Of a stretch of DNA of 64,000 nucleotides, positions 43,527-51,878 are shown piece after piece. The DNA is from Actinokineospora inagensis DSM 44258 (GTDB lineage: Bacteria; Actinomycetota; Actinomycetes; Mycobacteriales; Pseudonocardiaceae): assembly GCF_000482865.1 (NCBI RefSeq), contig NZ_KI519518.1:129925-193924 (forward strand). Reading direction: 5' to 3'. A program made the position numbers and the translations under genes. The first letter of the stretch is position 1; every line of letters starts with the position of its first letter. Under the pieces are notes generated by a model that was not told the DNA's origin, did no database searches, and saw only the letters and a program-made list of their open reading frames with translations.

Positions 43527-44024
43527 CTAAGAGGTCGCGGTGGGGGTCGGGAGGATGTCGCGGAGGTAACCGAGTCCGCGGGCGGATTGGCTCTTGACCG
43601 TTCCCTCGGAACAGCCCATGGCCTTTGCCGTCTCCGCGAGCGACAGGTCCTCCCAGTACCGCAGGACCAGTGCGGCACGCTGCCGTGCGGGCACCCTGGT
43701 CAGTGCGCGCAGCAACTCAAGCCGGTCCTCGACGCTGCCGTTGGCGGCGGCAGCGGGGTCGCCGGGGTCCTCGGTGACGGTCTCGCGGCGGAAGAAGCCC
43801 CGCCGGGTCTCATCGAGGAAGGTGCGGACCAGGATGCGTCTGGTGTAGCCGTCGAGCTTGTCGTGCTCGCTGACTTTGTGCCACACGCGGTAGAGCTTGA
43901 CGAAGGTCGTCTGCACCAGGTCCTCGGCCCGGTGCCAGTCACCGCACAACAGGTACGCCGTCGCGCGCATGCTCGTGGAGCGCGCCGCGAAGTACGCGGC
44001 GAACTCGCTGTCCCGATCTTTCAT
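43527..44024 (-). CDS. SigE-family (Streptomyces-type ECF) sigma factor
   Basis: A 165-residue sigma factor. Region 2 is EFAAYFAARSTSMRATAYLL with DWHRAEDLVQTTFVKLYRVW. Region 4 is LTRVPARQRAALVLRYWEDL, then SLAETAKAMGCSEGTVKSQS. It has the hallmarks of the actinobacterial SigE-type group (TIGR02983-like). It is followed by its likely membrane partner. Upstream, minus strand GCAACC (44084–44079), a 17-bp gap and CGTGTG is a possible autoregulated promoter. Confidence 0.92.
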   Translation of the reverse strand: MKDRDSEFAAYFAARSTSMRATAYLLCGDWHRAEDLVQTTFVKLYRVWHKVSEHDKLDGYTRRILVRTFLDETRRGFFRRETVTEDPGDPAAAANGSVEDRLELLRALTRVPARQRAALVLRYWEDLSLAETAKAMGCSEGTVKSQSARGLGYLRDILPTPTATS

Positions 44025-44092
44025 CGAACCCCCTGGCCCGCTCGGTTACGGGTTACACACGCCAGGACGCGGTGTCGAGGTTGCACGGAAAA

Positions 44093-44124
44093 CCGCCGCC
44101 CGCCGGGGGCACGGCGGGCGGCGG
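44093..44124 (-). terminator. Hairpin downstream of the 69-residue gene
   Basis: Perfect 13-bp arms CCGCCGCCCGCCG (44093–44105) and its complement (44112–44124) with loop GGGGCA, 14 bp beyond the stop of the small leftward gene. It separates that gene from the sigma operon. Confidence 0.75.
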
Positions 44125-44138
44125 CATGGGGTGGGGAC

Positions 44139-44348
44139 TCAGTCCTGGTCGGGTGGCAGGTTCAGGATCACGTGCACGTCGCTGGTCGCGTTGACGGCCA
44201 TCATGGCGACCCGGGAGATGTCGTCGACCCGCACGGACAGTTCGGGGGTCTCGCCCGGTTTACCGAAGGTCATCTCGATGTCGTGCGGGTTCCGGACGTT
44301 GTACTCCATGACGTACGAGCCGTTGAAGGCGAACTTGGCGGTCGGCAT
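44139..44348 (-). CDS. Small protein of unknown function
   Basis: A 69-residue protein: MPTAKFAFNGSYVMEYNVRN at the N-terminus, then PHDIEMTFGKPGETPELSVR, VDDISRVAMMAVNATSDVHV and an acidic end. It appears to be a small beta-rich domain without a signal peptide or known motif. ATG 44348 follows GGGAGTGG, and the gene has its own terminator, which supports real expression. It is divergent from the Scr1-type HTH gene. Confidence 0.7.
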   Translation of the reverse strand: MPTAKFAFNGSYVMEYNVRNPHDIEMTFGKPGETPELSVRVDDISRVAMMAVNATSDVHVILNLPPDQD

Positions 44349-44512
44349 CGGCCACTCCCGGTGGGTTGAGGTGCCCCGCCTACAAAGGGTGACAGGTCGG
44401 GGTGTAGAAACCGTACACCGCAAGGATGCACCAGTCCTGCGAGGAACGCAACCTTGCGTAAGATGTTCATGCGTTTGCTGGGTGGGGAGGGAGTGCGGAA
44501 AGATTGGACCCC

Positions 44513-45373
44513 GTGGGACAGCGGAAGCAGACACCAACAGTTCGCCTGCGGCGCCTAGCCGCCGAACTGCGCCGTCTGCGCACGGAAGCCGGGCTGACCC
44601 GGGACGAGGTGAGCGACCAGACGGGCATCAACAGCGTCACCCTCTACCGCATCGAAACGGCGAAGGCCCGCCCCCAAGGCAGAACCCTCACCGCCATGCT
44701 CACCCTCTACGGCACAGCGGACGACGAGCGCGCCCAGTTGGTAGCCCTGTCCAAGAACGCCCTGACGCAAGGCTGGCTCCAGCCCTTCCACGCAGAGCTG
44801 TCGGAGGAGTACACCGCCTACATCAGCTTCGAGGCCGAAGCCAAGTCGATCCGCAGCTACGGATCGTTGTTCGTACCTGGGCTGCTTCAGACTGAGGACT
44901 ACGCCCGAGCCGTCATTCGCGGCACGATGCCGAAGATCAGCAACCAAGAGGTGGAAGACCGAGTTCGGGCGCGGATGGAGCGCCAGGCTCTACTCGCCGC
45001 CGACAAGCCGCTGACACTCTGGGCCATCGTGGATGAAGCCGCGCTGCACCGCGATGTTGGCGGGGCCGCAGCGATGCGCGGCCAGATCAAGCGACTGGCC
45101 GAGGCCGCAGAACAGCCGAACATAACGTTGCAGGTGATCAGCTTCGCGTCGGGCGCACATCCGGGCATGCCTGGATCATTTGTCCTTCTGGGGTTCGCAG
45201 ACCCCGTGGATACCGATCTGATCTATATCGAGAGCATCGGCGGCGACCTCTTCTTGGAAAGCGGCTCAGACGTCGCAACCTTCACCGATGCGTTCGATCA
45301 TCTTCGGGCAGTCGCCAAGAGTCCCGCCGATACAACCAAGCGACTGACCCAGCTCGCAAAGCAGAGAGAGTAG
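44513..45373 (+). CDS. Scr1-type XRE HTH regulator with DUF5753 domain
   Basis: A 286-residue protein. The N-terminal Cro/CI HTH at about residues 8–65 includes LRRLAAELRRLRTEAGLTRD and EVSDQTGINSVTLYRIETAK. The DUF5753 effector domain is at about 95–275 (EAEAKSIRSYGSLFVPGLLQ; TEDYARAVIRGTMP; TLQVISFASGAHPGMPGSFV). Actinobacterial proteins of this type pair with DUF397 proteins and are annotated as Scr1-family antitoxin-like regulators (WhiJ relatives). GTG 44513 suits GGAAAG; TTG 44504 is possible. Two DUF397 genes follow directly. Confidence 0.88.
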   Translation: MGQRKQTPTVRLRRLAAELRRLRTEAGLTRDEVSDQTGINSVTLYRIETAKARPQGRTLTAMLTLYGTADDERAQLVALSKNALTQGWLQPFHAELSEEYTAYISFEAEAKSIRSYGSLFVPGLLQTEDYARAVIRGTMPKISNQEVEDRVRARMERQALLAADKPLTLWAIVDEAALHRDVGGAAAMRGQIKRLAEAAEQPNITLQVISFASGAHPGMPGSFVLLGFADPVDTDLIYIESIGGDLFLESGSDVATFTDAFDHLRAVAKSPADTTKRLTQLAKQRE

Positions 45374-45382
45374 GAGACACCC

Positions 45383-45571
45383 ATGACCAGCCGCGACTTC
45401 GCAGCCGCTTCGTGGCGCAAGAGTTCCTTCAGCGGGGGCAACGGCGAGTGTGTGGAGATCGCTTTCGCCGGCGACAGCGCGGCCCTGCGGGACTCCAAGA
45501 ACACCACCGGTCCGGCGGTCATCATCCCGGCCGCGAGCCTGACAACCTTGGTGGCATCCCTCTCCAAGTAG
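45383..45571 (+). CDS. DUF397 protein (Scr2-like)
   Basis: A 62-residue small protein with a complete DUF397 domain: WRKSSFSGGNGECVEIAFAG, then AALRDSKNTTGPAVIIPAAS and a closing hydrophobic helix. It begins 9 bp after the HTH stop with AGGAGA upstream. DUF397 proteins are the regular partners of Scr1/WhiJ-type regulators and are proposed toxin-like or modulator peptides. Confidence 0.92.
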   Translation: MTSRDFAAASWRKSSFSGGNGECVEIAFAGDSAALRDSKNTTGPAVIIPAASLTTLVASLSK

Positions 45572-45579
45572 GAGGCCCC

Positions 45580-45801
45580 ATGACCTGGCGAACAAGCTCC
45601 TTCAGCAGCGGTAACGGCCAATGCGTAGAACTCGCCTACACCTGGCGCAAGAGCTCCGCCAGCAGCGCCAACGGCCAGTGCGTCGAGGTCACCACCACCG
45701 ACGCTCTCGCCGCCTTCCGCGACTCCAAAAACCCCACCGGCCCAATCCTCGTCATCCCAGCCAACAGCCTGACCGCCCTGGTCGCCGCCATCACCACCTA
45801 A
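45580..45801 (+). CDS. DUF397 protein with duplicated N-terminal motif
   Basis: A 73-residue protein beginning 8 bp after the first DUF397 gene, with GTAGGAGG upstream. It carries TWRTSSFSSGNGQCVELAY and then immediately TWRKSSASSANGQCVEVTT, a tandem copy of the opening DUF397 hairpin, before AAFRDSKNPTGPILVIPANS. It appears to be a fusion of two DUF397 N-termini on one C-terminus, perhaps from recombination between adjacent copies. Confidence 0.87.
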   Translation: MTWRTSSFSSGNGQCVELAYTWRKSSASSANGQCVEVTTTDALAAFRDSKNPTGPILVIPANSLTALVAAITT

Positions 45802-45814
45802 GGCAACTGCCCCT

Positions 45815-46243
45815 GTGTACTACCAACTGGAGCCCGAGGTTCCCGGGGAGCTCGGGAAGAACTCCGTGGTGAACATGCGGGTTCACCCTCCCCAGGCAAA
45901 CCAGGTCGAATACGCGTTCCACGACTGGCTGGGCGACGAGTTGATCACCTCGCACCCCGTGTTCCTGGTGACCACCGCCCTGGCCGAGGTGCTGGCGGCG
46001 TCGAAGCTGACCGGGTTCGAGCTCCGCGACGCCAGCACCACCCTCGCCGACGAGGGCGAGGACTGGATCAGCGACGTCTCCACGCTTCCCGCGTTCAGAT
46101 GGCTCGTCATCACGGGAACAGCGGGCGACGAGGACTTCGGGCTGATGCCGAACAGCACCCTCGTCGTCTCCGACGCTGGACTCGCCGCGCTCCGAACCCG
46201 CCAGTTGGAATTCTGCGACGTCATTCCGTACGAGGCGGAGTAG
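45815..46243 (+). CDS. Unknown protein, tandem paralogue 1
   Basis: A 142-residue soluble protein starting at GTG 45815, 13 bp after the DUF397 gene. Conserved features with the next gene are MYYQLEPEVPGELGKNSVVN, EYAFHDWLGDELITSHPVFL, LTGFELRDASTTLADEGED, FRWLVITGTAGDEDFGLMP and LVVSDAGLAALRTRQLEFCD. The pattern is reminiscent of Imm11/DUF1629-like immunity proteins, but I am not confident of the family. Confidence 0.75.
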   Translation: MYYQLEPEVPGELGKNSVVNMRVHPPQANQVEYAFHDWLGDELITSHPVFLVTTALAEVLAASKLTGFELRDASTTLADEGEDWISDVSTLPAFRWLVITGTAGDEDFGLMPNSTLVVSDAGLAALRTRQLEFCDVIPYEAE

Positions 46244-46264
46244 ACCCCACAGCAAGGTGAGCAC

Positions 46265-46627
46265 GTGAACTACTTCGCACTAGACCCCGAAGTCGCAGGC
46301 GAACTCGGTGCCGGTTCGGTGGTCAACCGGAGCACGTACCCGCCCGAGGTGAGCCGGGTGGAGTGCGCCTTCCACGATTGGTCGGGCGACGACCTGGTCA
46401 CCGCCTTCCCGGTGTTCCTGGTGACCGGGGGTTTGGCCGAGGCACTGGCCCAGTCCGCCCTGAGCGGCTTCGAGATCCGCGACGCCACCAGCACTCTCGC
46501 CGACGAGGGCGGCGAAGACGACATCGGGCTCGTTCCCCGGGCATCCCTCGTCGTGTCCGAGGCGGCGCTGACCGTGCTGAGGACTCGGAAGTTGGAACTC
46601 TGCGAGGTCACCGCCTACCAGCCGTGA
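46265..46627 (+). CDS. Unknown protein, tandem paralogue 2 (core deletion)
   Basis: A 120-residue paralogue of the preceding protein: MNYFALDPEVAGELGAGSVV, ECAFHDWSGDDLVTAFPVFL, LSGFEIRDATSTLADEGGED and LVVSEAALTVLRTRKLELCE. It lacks about 22 residues present in paralogue 1, including the FRWLVITG strand. GTG 46265 follows AAGGTGAGC. It may be a degenerate or specialised copy. Confidence 0.75.
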   Translation: MNYFALDPEVAGELGAGSVVNRSTYPPEVSRVECAFHDWSGDDLVTAFPVFLVTGGLAEALAQSALSGFEIRDATSTLADEGGEDDIGLVPRASLVVSEAALTVLRTRKLELCEVTAYQP

Positions 46628-46634
46628 CATGAGA

Positions 46635-46671
46635 AACGCCGCCGCAGACCGGGGAGGTCGGCGGCGGCGTT
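46635..46671. terminator. Bidirectional terminator
   Basis: Arms AACGCCGCCGC (46635–46645) and its complement (46661–46671) pair over 11 bp. An inner GACC/GGTC stem around GGGGA extends the hairpin. It lies between paralogue 2 and the convergent GT2 gene. Confidence 0.75.
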
Positions 46672-46682
46672 CCAGCAAAAGG

Positions 46683-47726
46683 CTAGATGCCCTCGCGTTG
46701 CCACTTGAGGACGCGGGCGTGGTGGCGGAGGCGGCGGGCGGGGGCCGTCAGCACCAAGGGAGACAGCGCCCGCGCGCGCTTGGGGCCGAGGCGTTTGCGT
46801 AACTGGAGGGTGTGCCACTCGGGCAGGGACTCGATGTCGCCGAAAGCCTCGCGGGCGAAGTCGACCAGCTCATCCACCGGGTCGACCTCGCTGCGGCCCT
46901 TGTCGTAGGCGCGGCCTGCGCGGCGGAGGGCGTCGCGGGCGAGGACTCGGCGGACGGTGCGGTCCATGTCCTGGCGGTCCGGGAGGTTGTTGTCTTCCCG
47001 GGTGGTGATGGCGGTGTAGGCGGCCAGGCGTTGACGCAAGTCGTTGACGATCGACGCGTAGTACGCCGCCGACATGTTCTGGCCGTGGACCCGGTAGTAG
47101 GCCTGGTCGACGCCGCGCAGGTAACCCACGTCGGTGTGCAACGCGAAGCGCATCCACATCTCAATGTCGCCGGTGTGCCGGAGTTCCGGGTTGTAGCCGC
47201 CGAACTTGTGTTGCACCGAGGTCCGAACGACGACCTCGGGGGAGGTGATGCAGCCGTCGCCCAACGCGAAGCGGCGGCGGAGCCAGGCTAGTCCGTTGTA
47301 GACGGTCCAGCCCTTGTCCTCGGTCCTGGCGGGCGGCAGCGGGTCGCTGCCGTCCCAGTGCAGTGGGCGGCCGTAGGCGAACCCGACCTCCGGGTGCGCG
47401 TCGAGCAGGCGGGTTGCCCGTCGAAGCGCACCCGGGGTCAGGGCGTCGTCGGCCGAGAGGAGAGCGCAGTAGTCGGCGCTCGCCCAGTCCAGCAGGCCCT
47501 CGTTGTAGGTGGCGATGTGTCCCTTGTTCTGCTTGTGCTCGACCACGGTGACCCGACTGTCCTGTTCGGACAGTGAGCGGGCCACGTCGGCGCTGCCATC
47601 GCCCGAGCAGTCGTCGATGACGAGCACTCGGACGTCGACACCGGGCTGGTCGAGCACACTGCGCACGGCAATCGGCAGTACCTTGCCGTACTTGTAGCAC
47701 GGGATGACCACATCAACGCCGGCCAC
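46683..47726 (-). CDS. Glycosyltransferase family 2
   Basis: A 347-residue GT-A transferase. It opens VDVVIPCYKYGKVLPIAVRS, followed by VIDDCSGDGSADVARSLSEQ, NKGHIATYNEGLLDWASADY and the metal motif LLSADDALTPGALRRATRLL. HTGDIEMWMRFALHTDVGYL is the acceptor-side acidic motif. A helical C-terminal extension of about 100 residues follows. It is 16 bp downstream of the giant secreted protein gene in the same direction. Confidence 0.92.
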   Translation of the reverse strand: MAGVDVVIPCYKYGKVLPIAVRSVLDQPGVDVRVLVIDDCSGDGSADVARSLSEQDSRVTVVEHKQNKGHIATYNEGLLDWASADYCALLSADDALTPGALRRATRLLDAHPEVGFAYGRPLHWDGSDPLPPARTEDKGWTVYNGLAWLRRRFALGDGCITSPEVVVRTSVQHKFGGYNPELRHTGDIEMWMRFALHTDVGYLRGVDQAYYRVHGQNMSAAYYASIVNDLRQRLAAYTAITTREDNNLPDRQDMDRTVRRVLARDALRRAGRAYDKGRSEVDPVDELVDFAREAFGDIESLPEWHTLQLRKRLGPKRARALSPLVLTAPARRLRHHARVLKWQREGI

Positions 47727-47742
47727 TGGTTAGCCCCTTCGG

Positions 47743-50700
47743 CTAGGAAACGCTGGTCGCGAACACTGCGTCGACCCAGTAGTTCGTTCCGTTACCGGAC
47801 CCGTTCGGCACCAGCCCACCCGTACCGTACCGGTACAGGCCGTTGGGCGCGGTGTCCGTGCTGGCCGGGGCCGTGATCGGGCCGTTCACGTGGCTGGTGG
47901 CGAAGTACTGCGGCGTGTAGCCGTACTTGCCCGCCGACCCCCAGAAGGAGACCACGTAAGAGGTATCGGCCGTCACCTGGACCGGGGTGGCGAAGGTCAG
48001 TGTCTGCCACCCGCTGGTCGTCTCGTTCGTGAACGTGCCGGTCGCCACCTGCGCGCCCGCGCTCGTCCAGAGCGTGCCGGTGTGCGAACCGGTGTCCCCG
48101 GCGACCTTGTAGAACCGGACGCCGGTGATGTAGCCGTTCGCGCTCGGGGTGATCCGCATACCCAGCTCCACCTGGGCGTCCGTCGCGCTCGTCTCGGGCG
48201 CGTCGGTCGGCCGGAACAGGGTGCACGGGCACTGGCCCGCGGCGCCGGTGGTGAACGACCAGGTATAGGCCGAGGCCATCTGGTTGCCCCACGCGTCGGA
48301 CGCCCGCACGCTCACCTGGTACTGCGCGTTGCCCGCCAGGATGTCGGTCGAGGCGAACACGACACTGCGGGCGTCAGCCGACAGGTGCGTGGTGCCCGGA
48401 ACCGAGGTGCCGCCGCGGGTCACGGTGAACTGCAGCGAGGTCGGGTTGATCGCCTCGGAGAAGTTCGCCGTGATGCCGGTGCCGGTGGAGATGGCGGTGG
48501 CGCTCGCGGCCGGGTCGACCGACGTCACCGACGGCGGGGTGTTGTCCGCCCCGTTGGTGTCGATGACCGGGTCCACCCAGTAGTTGTTCGAGTTGTACGA
48601 GCTGTTCGGGAAGCCGCCGCCGTAGACGTACACGCCGTTGCCGTTCGCCGCGGCGGAGGTCGGCGCGGTGAGGATCCCACGACCGGCGCCCTGGCTGGCG
48701 AAGTACGCGTTGTCGACGGAGTAGTGCCCGCCCGGCGCGTAGTACGACGCGATGTAGGTCTGGCTCGCCTGGAGCTGGACCGGCGCGGCGAACGTCAGCG
48801 TCTGCCAGCCGGAGGCCGACTCGTTCGAGAAGGTGCCGGTGGCGATGCGCTGCCCGCTGGTTGTCCAGATCGAGCCGGTGTGCGTGCCGGTGTTGTTGAA
48901 GTTCTTGTAGAACCGGACACCGGTGACGGTGGCGCTGACACCGGTGCTGAACTTCACGCCCAGCTCCACCCCGCTCGAGTCACCCGAGTCGGCGATCGCG
49001 GGGGTCCGCGAGCCGAACAGGTTGCACGGGCACGGCTGCAGCGTCGTACCGGTGCTGAAGCTCCACGTCTTGGTCGCGGCCAGGGCGTTGCCGAAGCCGT
49101 CCGTGGCGTTGAGCGTCACGTTGTGCGTGGTGTTGGTGGCGAGCAGGTCGGTCGGGGTGAAGGTGACCGTCTTGTCGTCCACGCTGACCGTGCCCGCGAC
49201 CGGGTTGCCGCCCGCCTGGACGGTCATCTGGACGCTGCTCGGGTCGACCGACTCGTTGAACACGGCGGTGACATTGCCGTCGATGTAGGCACCGGTCGCA
49301 CCCGTCGCCGGGGTGACCGAGCTGACCACCGGCGGGGTGTTGTCCGCGGTGTCGGTGGTGATGACCGGGTCGACCCAGTAGTTGCCACCGTTGTACGAGC
49401 CGTTGGGGAAGCCCGCGCCGTACTTGAAGACGCCGTTGCCGCCCGGGGTGTTGCCGGTGGCCGGTGCCGTCAGCGGGACGATGCCCGCGCCCTTGGTGTT
49501 GAAGTACCCGGCGTCGACCGAGTAGTGCCCGGTGGGCGCGTAGTACGAGGCGATGTAGGTCTGCCCGGAGCGGATCTGGACCGGGCTGGTGAAGTTCAGC
49601 GTCTGCCAGCCGGAGGCCGTCTCACCGGAGAAGTTGCCGGTGGCCAGGAGTTGACCGGCCGAGGTCCACAGCGAGCCGGTGTGCGAGCCGGTGTTGGTGG
49701 TCGCCTTGTAGAAGCGGACACCGGTCACGGTGGCGTTCACCGAGGTGGTGAACTTGGTGCCGACCTCGATCGCCGCCGCGTCACCGCCGTCGACGGTGGT
49801 CGGGGTCTGGCTGCCGAAGAGGGTGCACGGGCACTGCTGCGCGCCCACGGTCACCGGGCGGGTCACCGTCGAGCCCAGGTTCGCGCTGTCGTCGGACGCG
49901 CGGACCTGGATGGTGGTGGTCCCCAGGCTGCTCGGGGTCCACTGGTAGGTCCAGTTGTCCAGGCCGGTGGCGCGGTGGAAGCTCTGGCCGCCGTCGACCG
50001 AGACCTCGACCGAGCCGACCTTGCCGCCGCCGTTGTCGACCGCGGTACCGGTGATGGTGCGCGGGGTGCCCGCCGGGACGGTGGTGCCCGCCGCCGGGGA
50101 CGTGATGGTCACCGTCGGGCCGGTCGTGTCGGTCGACTTGGTGGCCAGGACCAGACCGGACATCAGGGTCTTGGGCTGGGCACCCATGTCGGCGAGCAGG
50201 TTCACCGTGGCCTGCTGCATGATCACGCTGGTCGGCGCGGTCGCCGGGGCGCCTGCCGGGAACAGGTGCTCGGTGTCCAGGCCCCACGACCACTGCACCG
50301 TCGCCGCGCTGAAGACGAGCGCCTTGCTGCTCGGGTCGCGGTACATGGTCATCTTGTGGTTGGCCGTGCCCGCGCCGTAGAGGTAGCCGTAGTCGAGCAG
50401 CAACTGGCCGTCGTCGACGTTGACCGTGGTGTCCGACAGCGGAACGGAACCGGCCGGGCGCAGCCCGTTGTCCGGGTCGCTGTCCCACTCGTAGCCCAGG
50501 GTGCCCGTGGGCAGCGTGGTCGTGGTGGTCGCGTTCGCGATCGAGGTGTTGCGCCAGAACCGGTTGCGGCCGTAGGAGGCCGGGACCTGGATCGCGTCGG
50601 CGCGGTAGCCGTTTACGTCGAACAGGGTGCCGATGAGCGCGTTCTCCGGCTTGCCGCCGTCACTGGGCGGGGACTGCCGGGGGTCGCGCCAAGTGCCGGT

Positions 50701-51792
50701 CCACGCCGGGTCCGGGTCGATCTTCGCGCCGCCCGGGGCCTTGGTCTCCTTGTAGCAGGCCATCGTGCGCAGCGCGGTGTTCGAGCCGTCGATCGAGTTC
50801 TCGAACCGGGTCTTCCAGAACATGGTGTTGCCGGTCGAGAAGAACAGGTTCACGCCTGCGGCCTTGGCGGCCTCGATACCGGCCCGCTGGGTCGCGTTGA
50901 CGTACTCGTCGTGGCCTGAAGAGAGGTAGACCTTGTGGTTCTTCAGCAGGGCCGGGTTGCGCGTGATGTCGACGCCGGTGAGGTAACTGACGTCGTACCC
51001 GTTGCGCTCGAGGAACCTGATCATCGGGTATTCGGCGTTGAGGTAACTCGACGTGCCGGAGTTCCGGTACGGCCGGTTGTAGCTCACCTTGTACGAACGA
51101 CCGTCCGCTGATCCGGAGAAGCCGCCCTCGTAAAGGCTGAACTCGTTCACGTTGGGCTTGTCGCCGTACTTGTTGTACGCCTGCCAGGTCTCGTCGGAGG
51201 TCTGCACGACGATGTCGGAGGTCGACGAGTCGTTGCGTACGACGAACGGGTACTGGGAAGCGCCCGCGGTGCCGTCGTTGCGGATGAAGTTCGCGACGTA
51301 GAAGCCGGGGACCGCGGTGGTGGGGACGTTCCACGACGTGGACACGGTCCAGTTGCCGCAGTCGACCAGTCCGGTCGCGGCCTGGGACGCGCAGGTGGGC
51401 TGGGTCTGCGGCAGGTGCGCGGTCGGGGCCAGCACCTGCTGGAGCCGGGCGCCGTCGCCGTTGTAGTAGCCGAGGCGGAGGATGTCCACCTCGTAGTTGG
51501 TGCTCGCTGTCTTGATCTTGAAGTCGAGCCGCTCGCCGGGCTGGACGCTGGTCTGCGTCGCGTAGCCCTCGATGTCCCCGTAGGGGCTCTCGACCCACCA
51601 GTCGCCGCGTGGAGTACCCGTCTTCGAGTTCTCACAGACGATGGCGTTGACAGGCGCGTCGCACGGTCCGGCGGAGGCCGGCGCGGCGACGAGCACAGGG
51701 AGTCCGACAATCACAACTAAACCTGCGAGAACGGCGCGCACCCAGCGCCCCGTCCGCCCCCGAGCGCGTGCGGCCAGCATCGCACGGTCCAT
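47743..51792 (-). CDS. Giant secreted DMFase-like/DUF4082/Ig multidomain protein
   Basis: A 1349-residue secreted protein. A signal peptide (LAGLVVIVGLPVLVAAPASA) is cleaved near residue 41. Residues about 45–580 resemble the N,N-dimethylformamidase beta-subunit-like domain (GDWWVESPYGDIEGYATQTS; VDILRLGYYNGDGARLQQVL; YLSSGHDEYVNATQRAGIEA). A bacterial Ig-like domain (about 595–690) and three DUF4082 domains follow, separated by two SbsA-type Ig domains. Each DUF4082 is preceded by CPC[TN]LF and has VTGVRFYK, SGWQTL and YWVD. ATG 51792 has GGAGG. It is a probable wall or glycan-associated protein; enzyme activity is unproven. Confidence 0.87.
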   Translation of the reverse strand: MDRAMLAARARGRTGRWVRAVLAGLVVIVGLPVLVAAPASAGPCDAPVNAIVCENSKTGTPRGDWWVESPYGDIEGYATQTSVQPGERLDFKIKTASTNYEVDILRLGYYNGDGARLQQVLAPTAHLPQTQPTCASQAATGLVDCGNWTVSTSWNVPTTAVPGFYVANFIRNDGTAGASQYPFVVRNDSSTSDIVVQTSDETWQAYNKYGDKPNVNEFSLYEGGFSGSADGRSYKVSYNRPYRNSGTSSYLNAEYPMIRFLERNGYDVSYLTGVDITRNPALLKNHKVYLSSGHDEYVNATQRAGIEAAKAAGVNLFFSTGNTMFWKTRFENSIDGSNTALRTMACYKETKAPGGAKIDPDPAWTGTWRDPRQSPPSDGGKPENALIGTLFDVNGYRADAIQVPASYGRNRFWRNTSIANATTTTTLPTGTLGYEWDSDPDNGLRPAGSVPLSDTTVNVDDGQLLLDYGYLYGAGTANHKMTMYRDPSSKALVFSAATVQWSWGLDTEHLFPAGAPATAPTSVIMQQATVNLLADMGAQPKTLMSGLVLATKSTDTTGPTVTITSPAAGTTVPAGTPRTITGTAVDNGGGKVGSVEVSVDGGQSFHRATGLDNWTYQWTPSSLGTTTIQVRASDDSANLGSTVTRPVTVGAQQCPCTLFGSQTPTTVDGGDAAAIEVGTKFTTSVNATVTGVRFYKATTNTGSHTGSLWTSAGQLLATGNFSGETASGWQTLNFTSPVQIRSGQTYIASYYAPTGHYSVDAGYFNTKGAGIVPLTAPATGNTPGGNGVFKYGAGFPNGSYNGGNYWVDPVITTDTADNTPPVVSSVTPATGATGAYIDGNVTAVFNESVDPSSVQMTVQAGGNPVAGTVSVDDKTVTFTPTDLLATNTTHNVTLNATDGFGNALAATKTWSFSTGTTLQPCPCNLFGSRTPAIADSGDSSGVELGVKFSTGVSATVTGVRFYKNFNNTGTHTGSIWTTSGQRIATGTFSNESASGWQTLTFAAPVQLQASQTYIASYYAPGGHYSVDNAYFASQGAGRGILTAPTSAAANGNGVYVYGGGFPNSSYNSNNYWVDPVIDTNGADNTPPSVTSVDPAASATAISTGTGITANFSEAINPTSLQFTVTRGGTSVPGTTHLSADARSVVFASTDILAGNAQYQVSVRASDAWGNQMASAYTWSFTTGAAGQCPCTLFRPTDAPETSATDAQVELGMRITPSANGYITGVRFYKVAGDTGSHTGTLWTSAGAQVATGTFTNETTSGWQTLTFATPVQVTADTSYVVSFWGSAGKYGYTPQYFATSHVNGPITAPASTDTAPNGLYRYGTGGLVPNGSGNGTNYWVDAVFATSVS

Positions 51793-51853
51793 CCGAGCCT
51801 CCACGGTAAGTAACCGCCCTAAGCGAAATATCTGAAGTTGGCACCGAATAGGG

Positions 51854-51878
51854 GACGCGCTACAGGGCACGCGGTTCC
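51854..51878 (-). promoter_or_regulatory. Possible ECF-type promoter of the giant secreted protein gene
   Basis: On the minus strand GGAAC (51878–51874) is separated by 16 bp from CGTC (51857–51854), the spacing of many ECF sigma promoters, about 60 bp upstream of the ATG. Two ECF-type sigma genes lie in this window. The rest of 51793–52153 holds no gene I can support. Confidence 0.35.
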
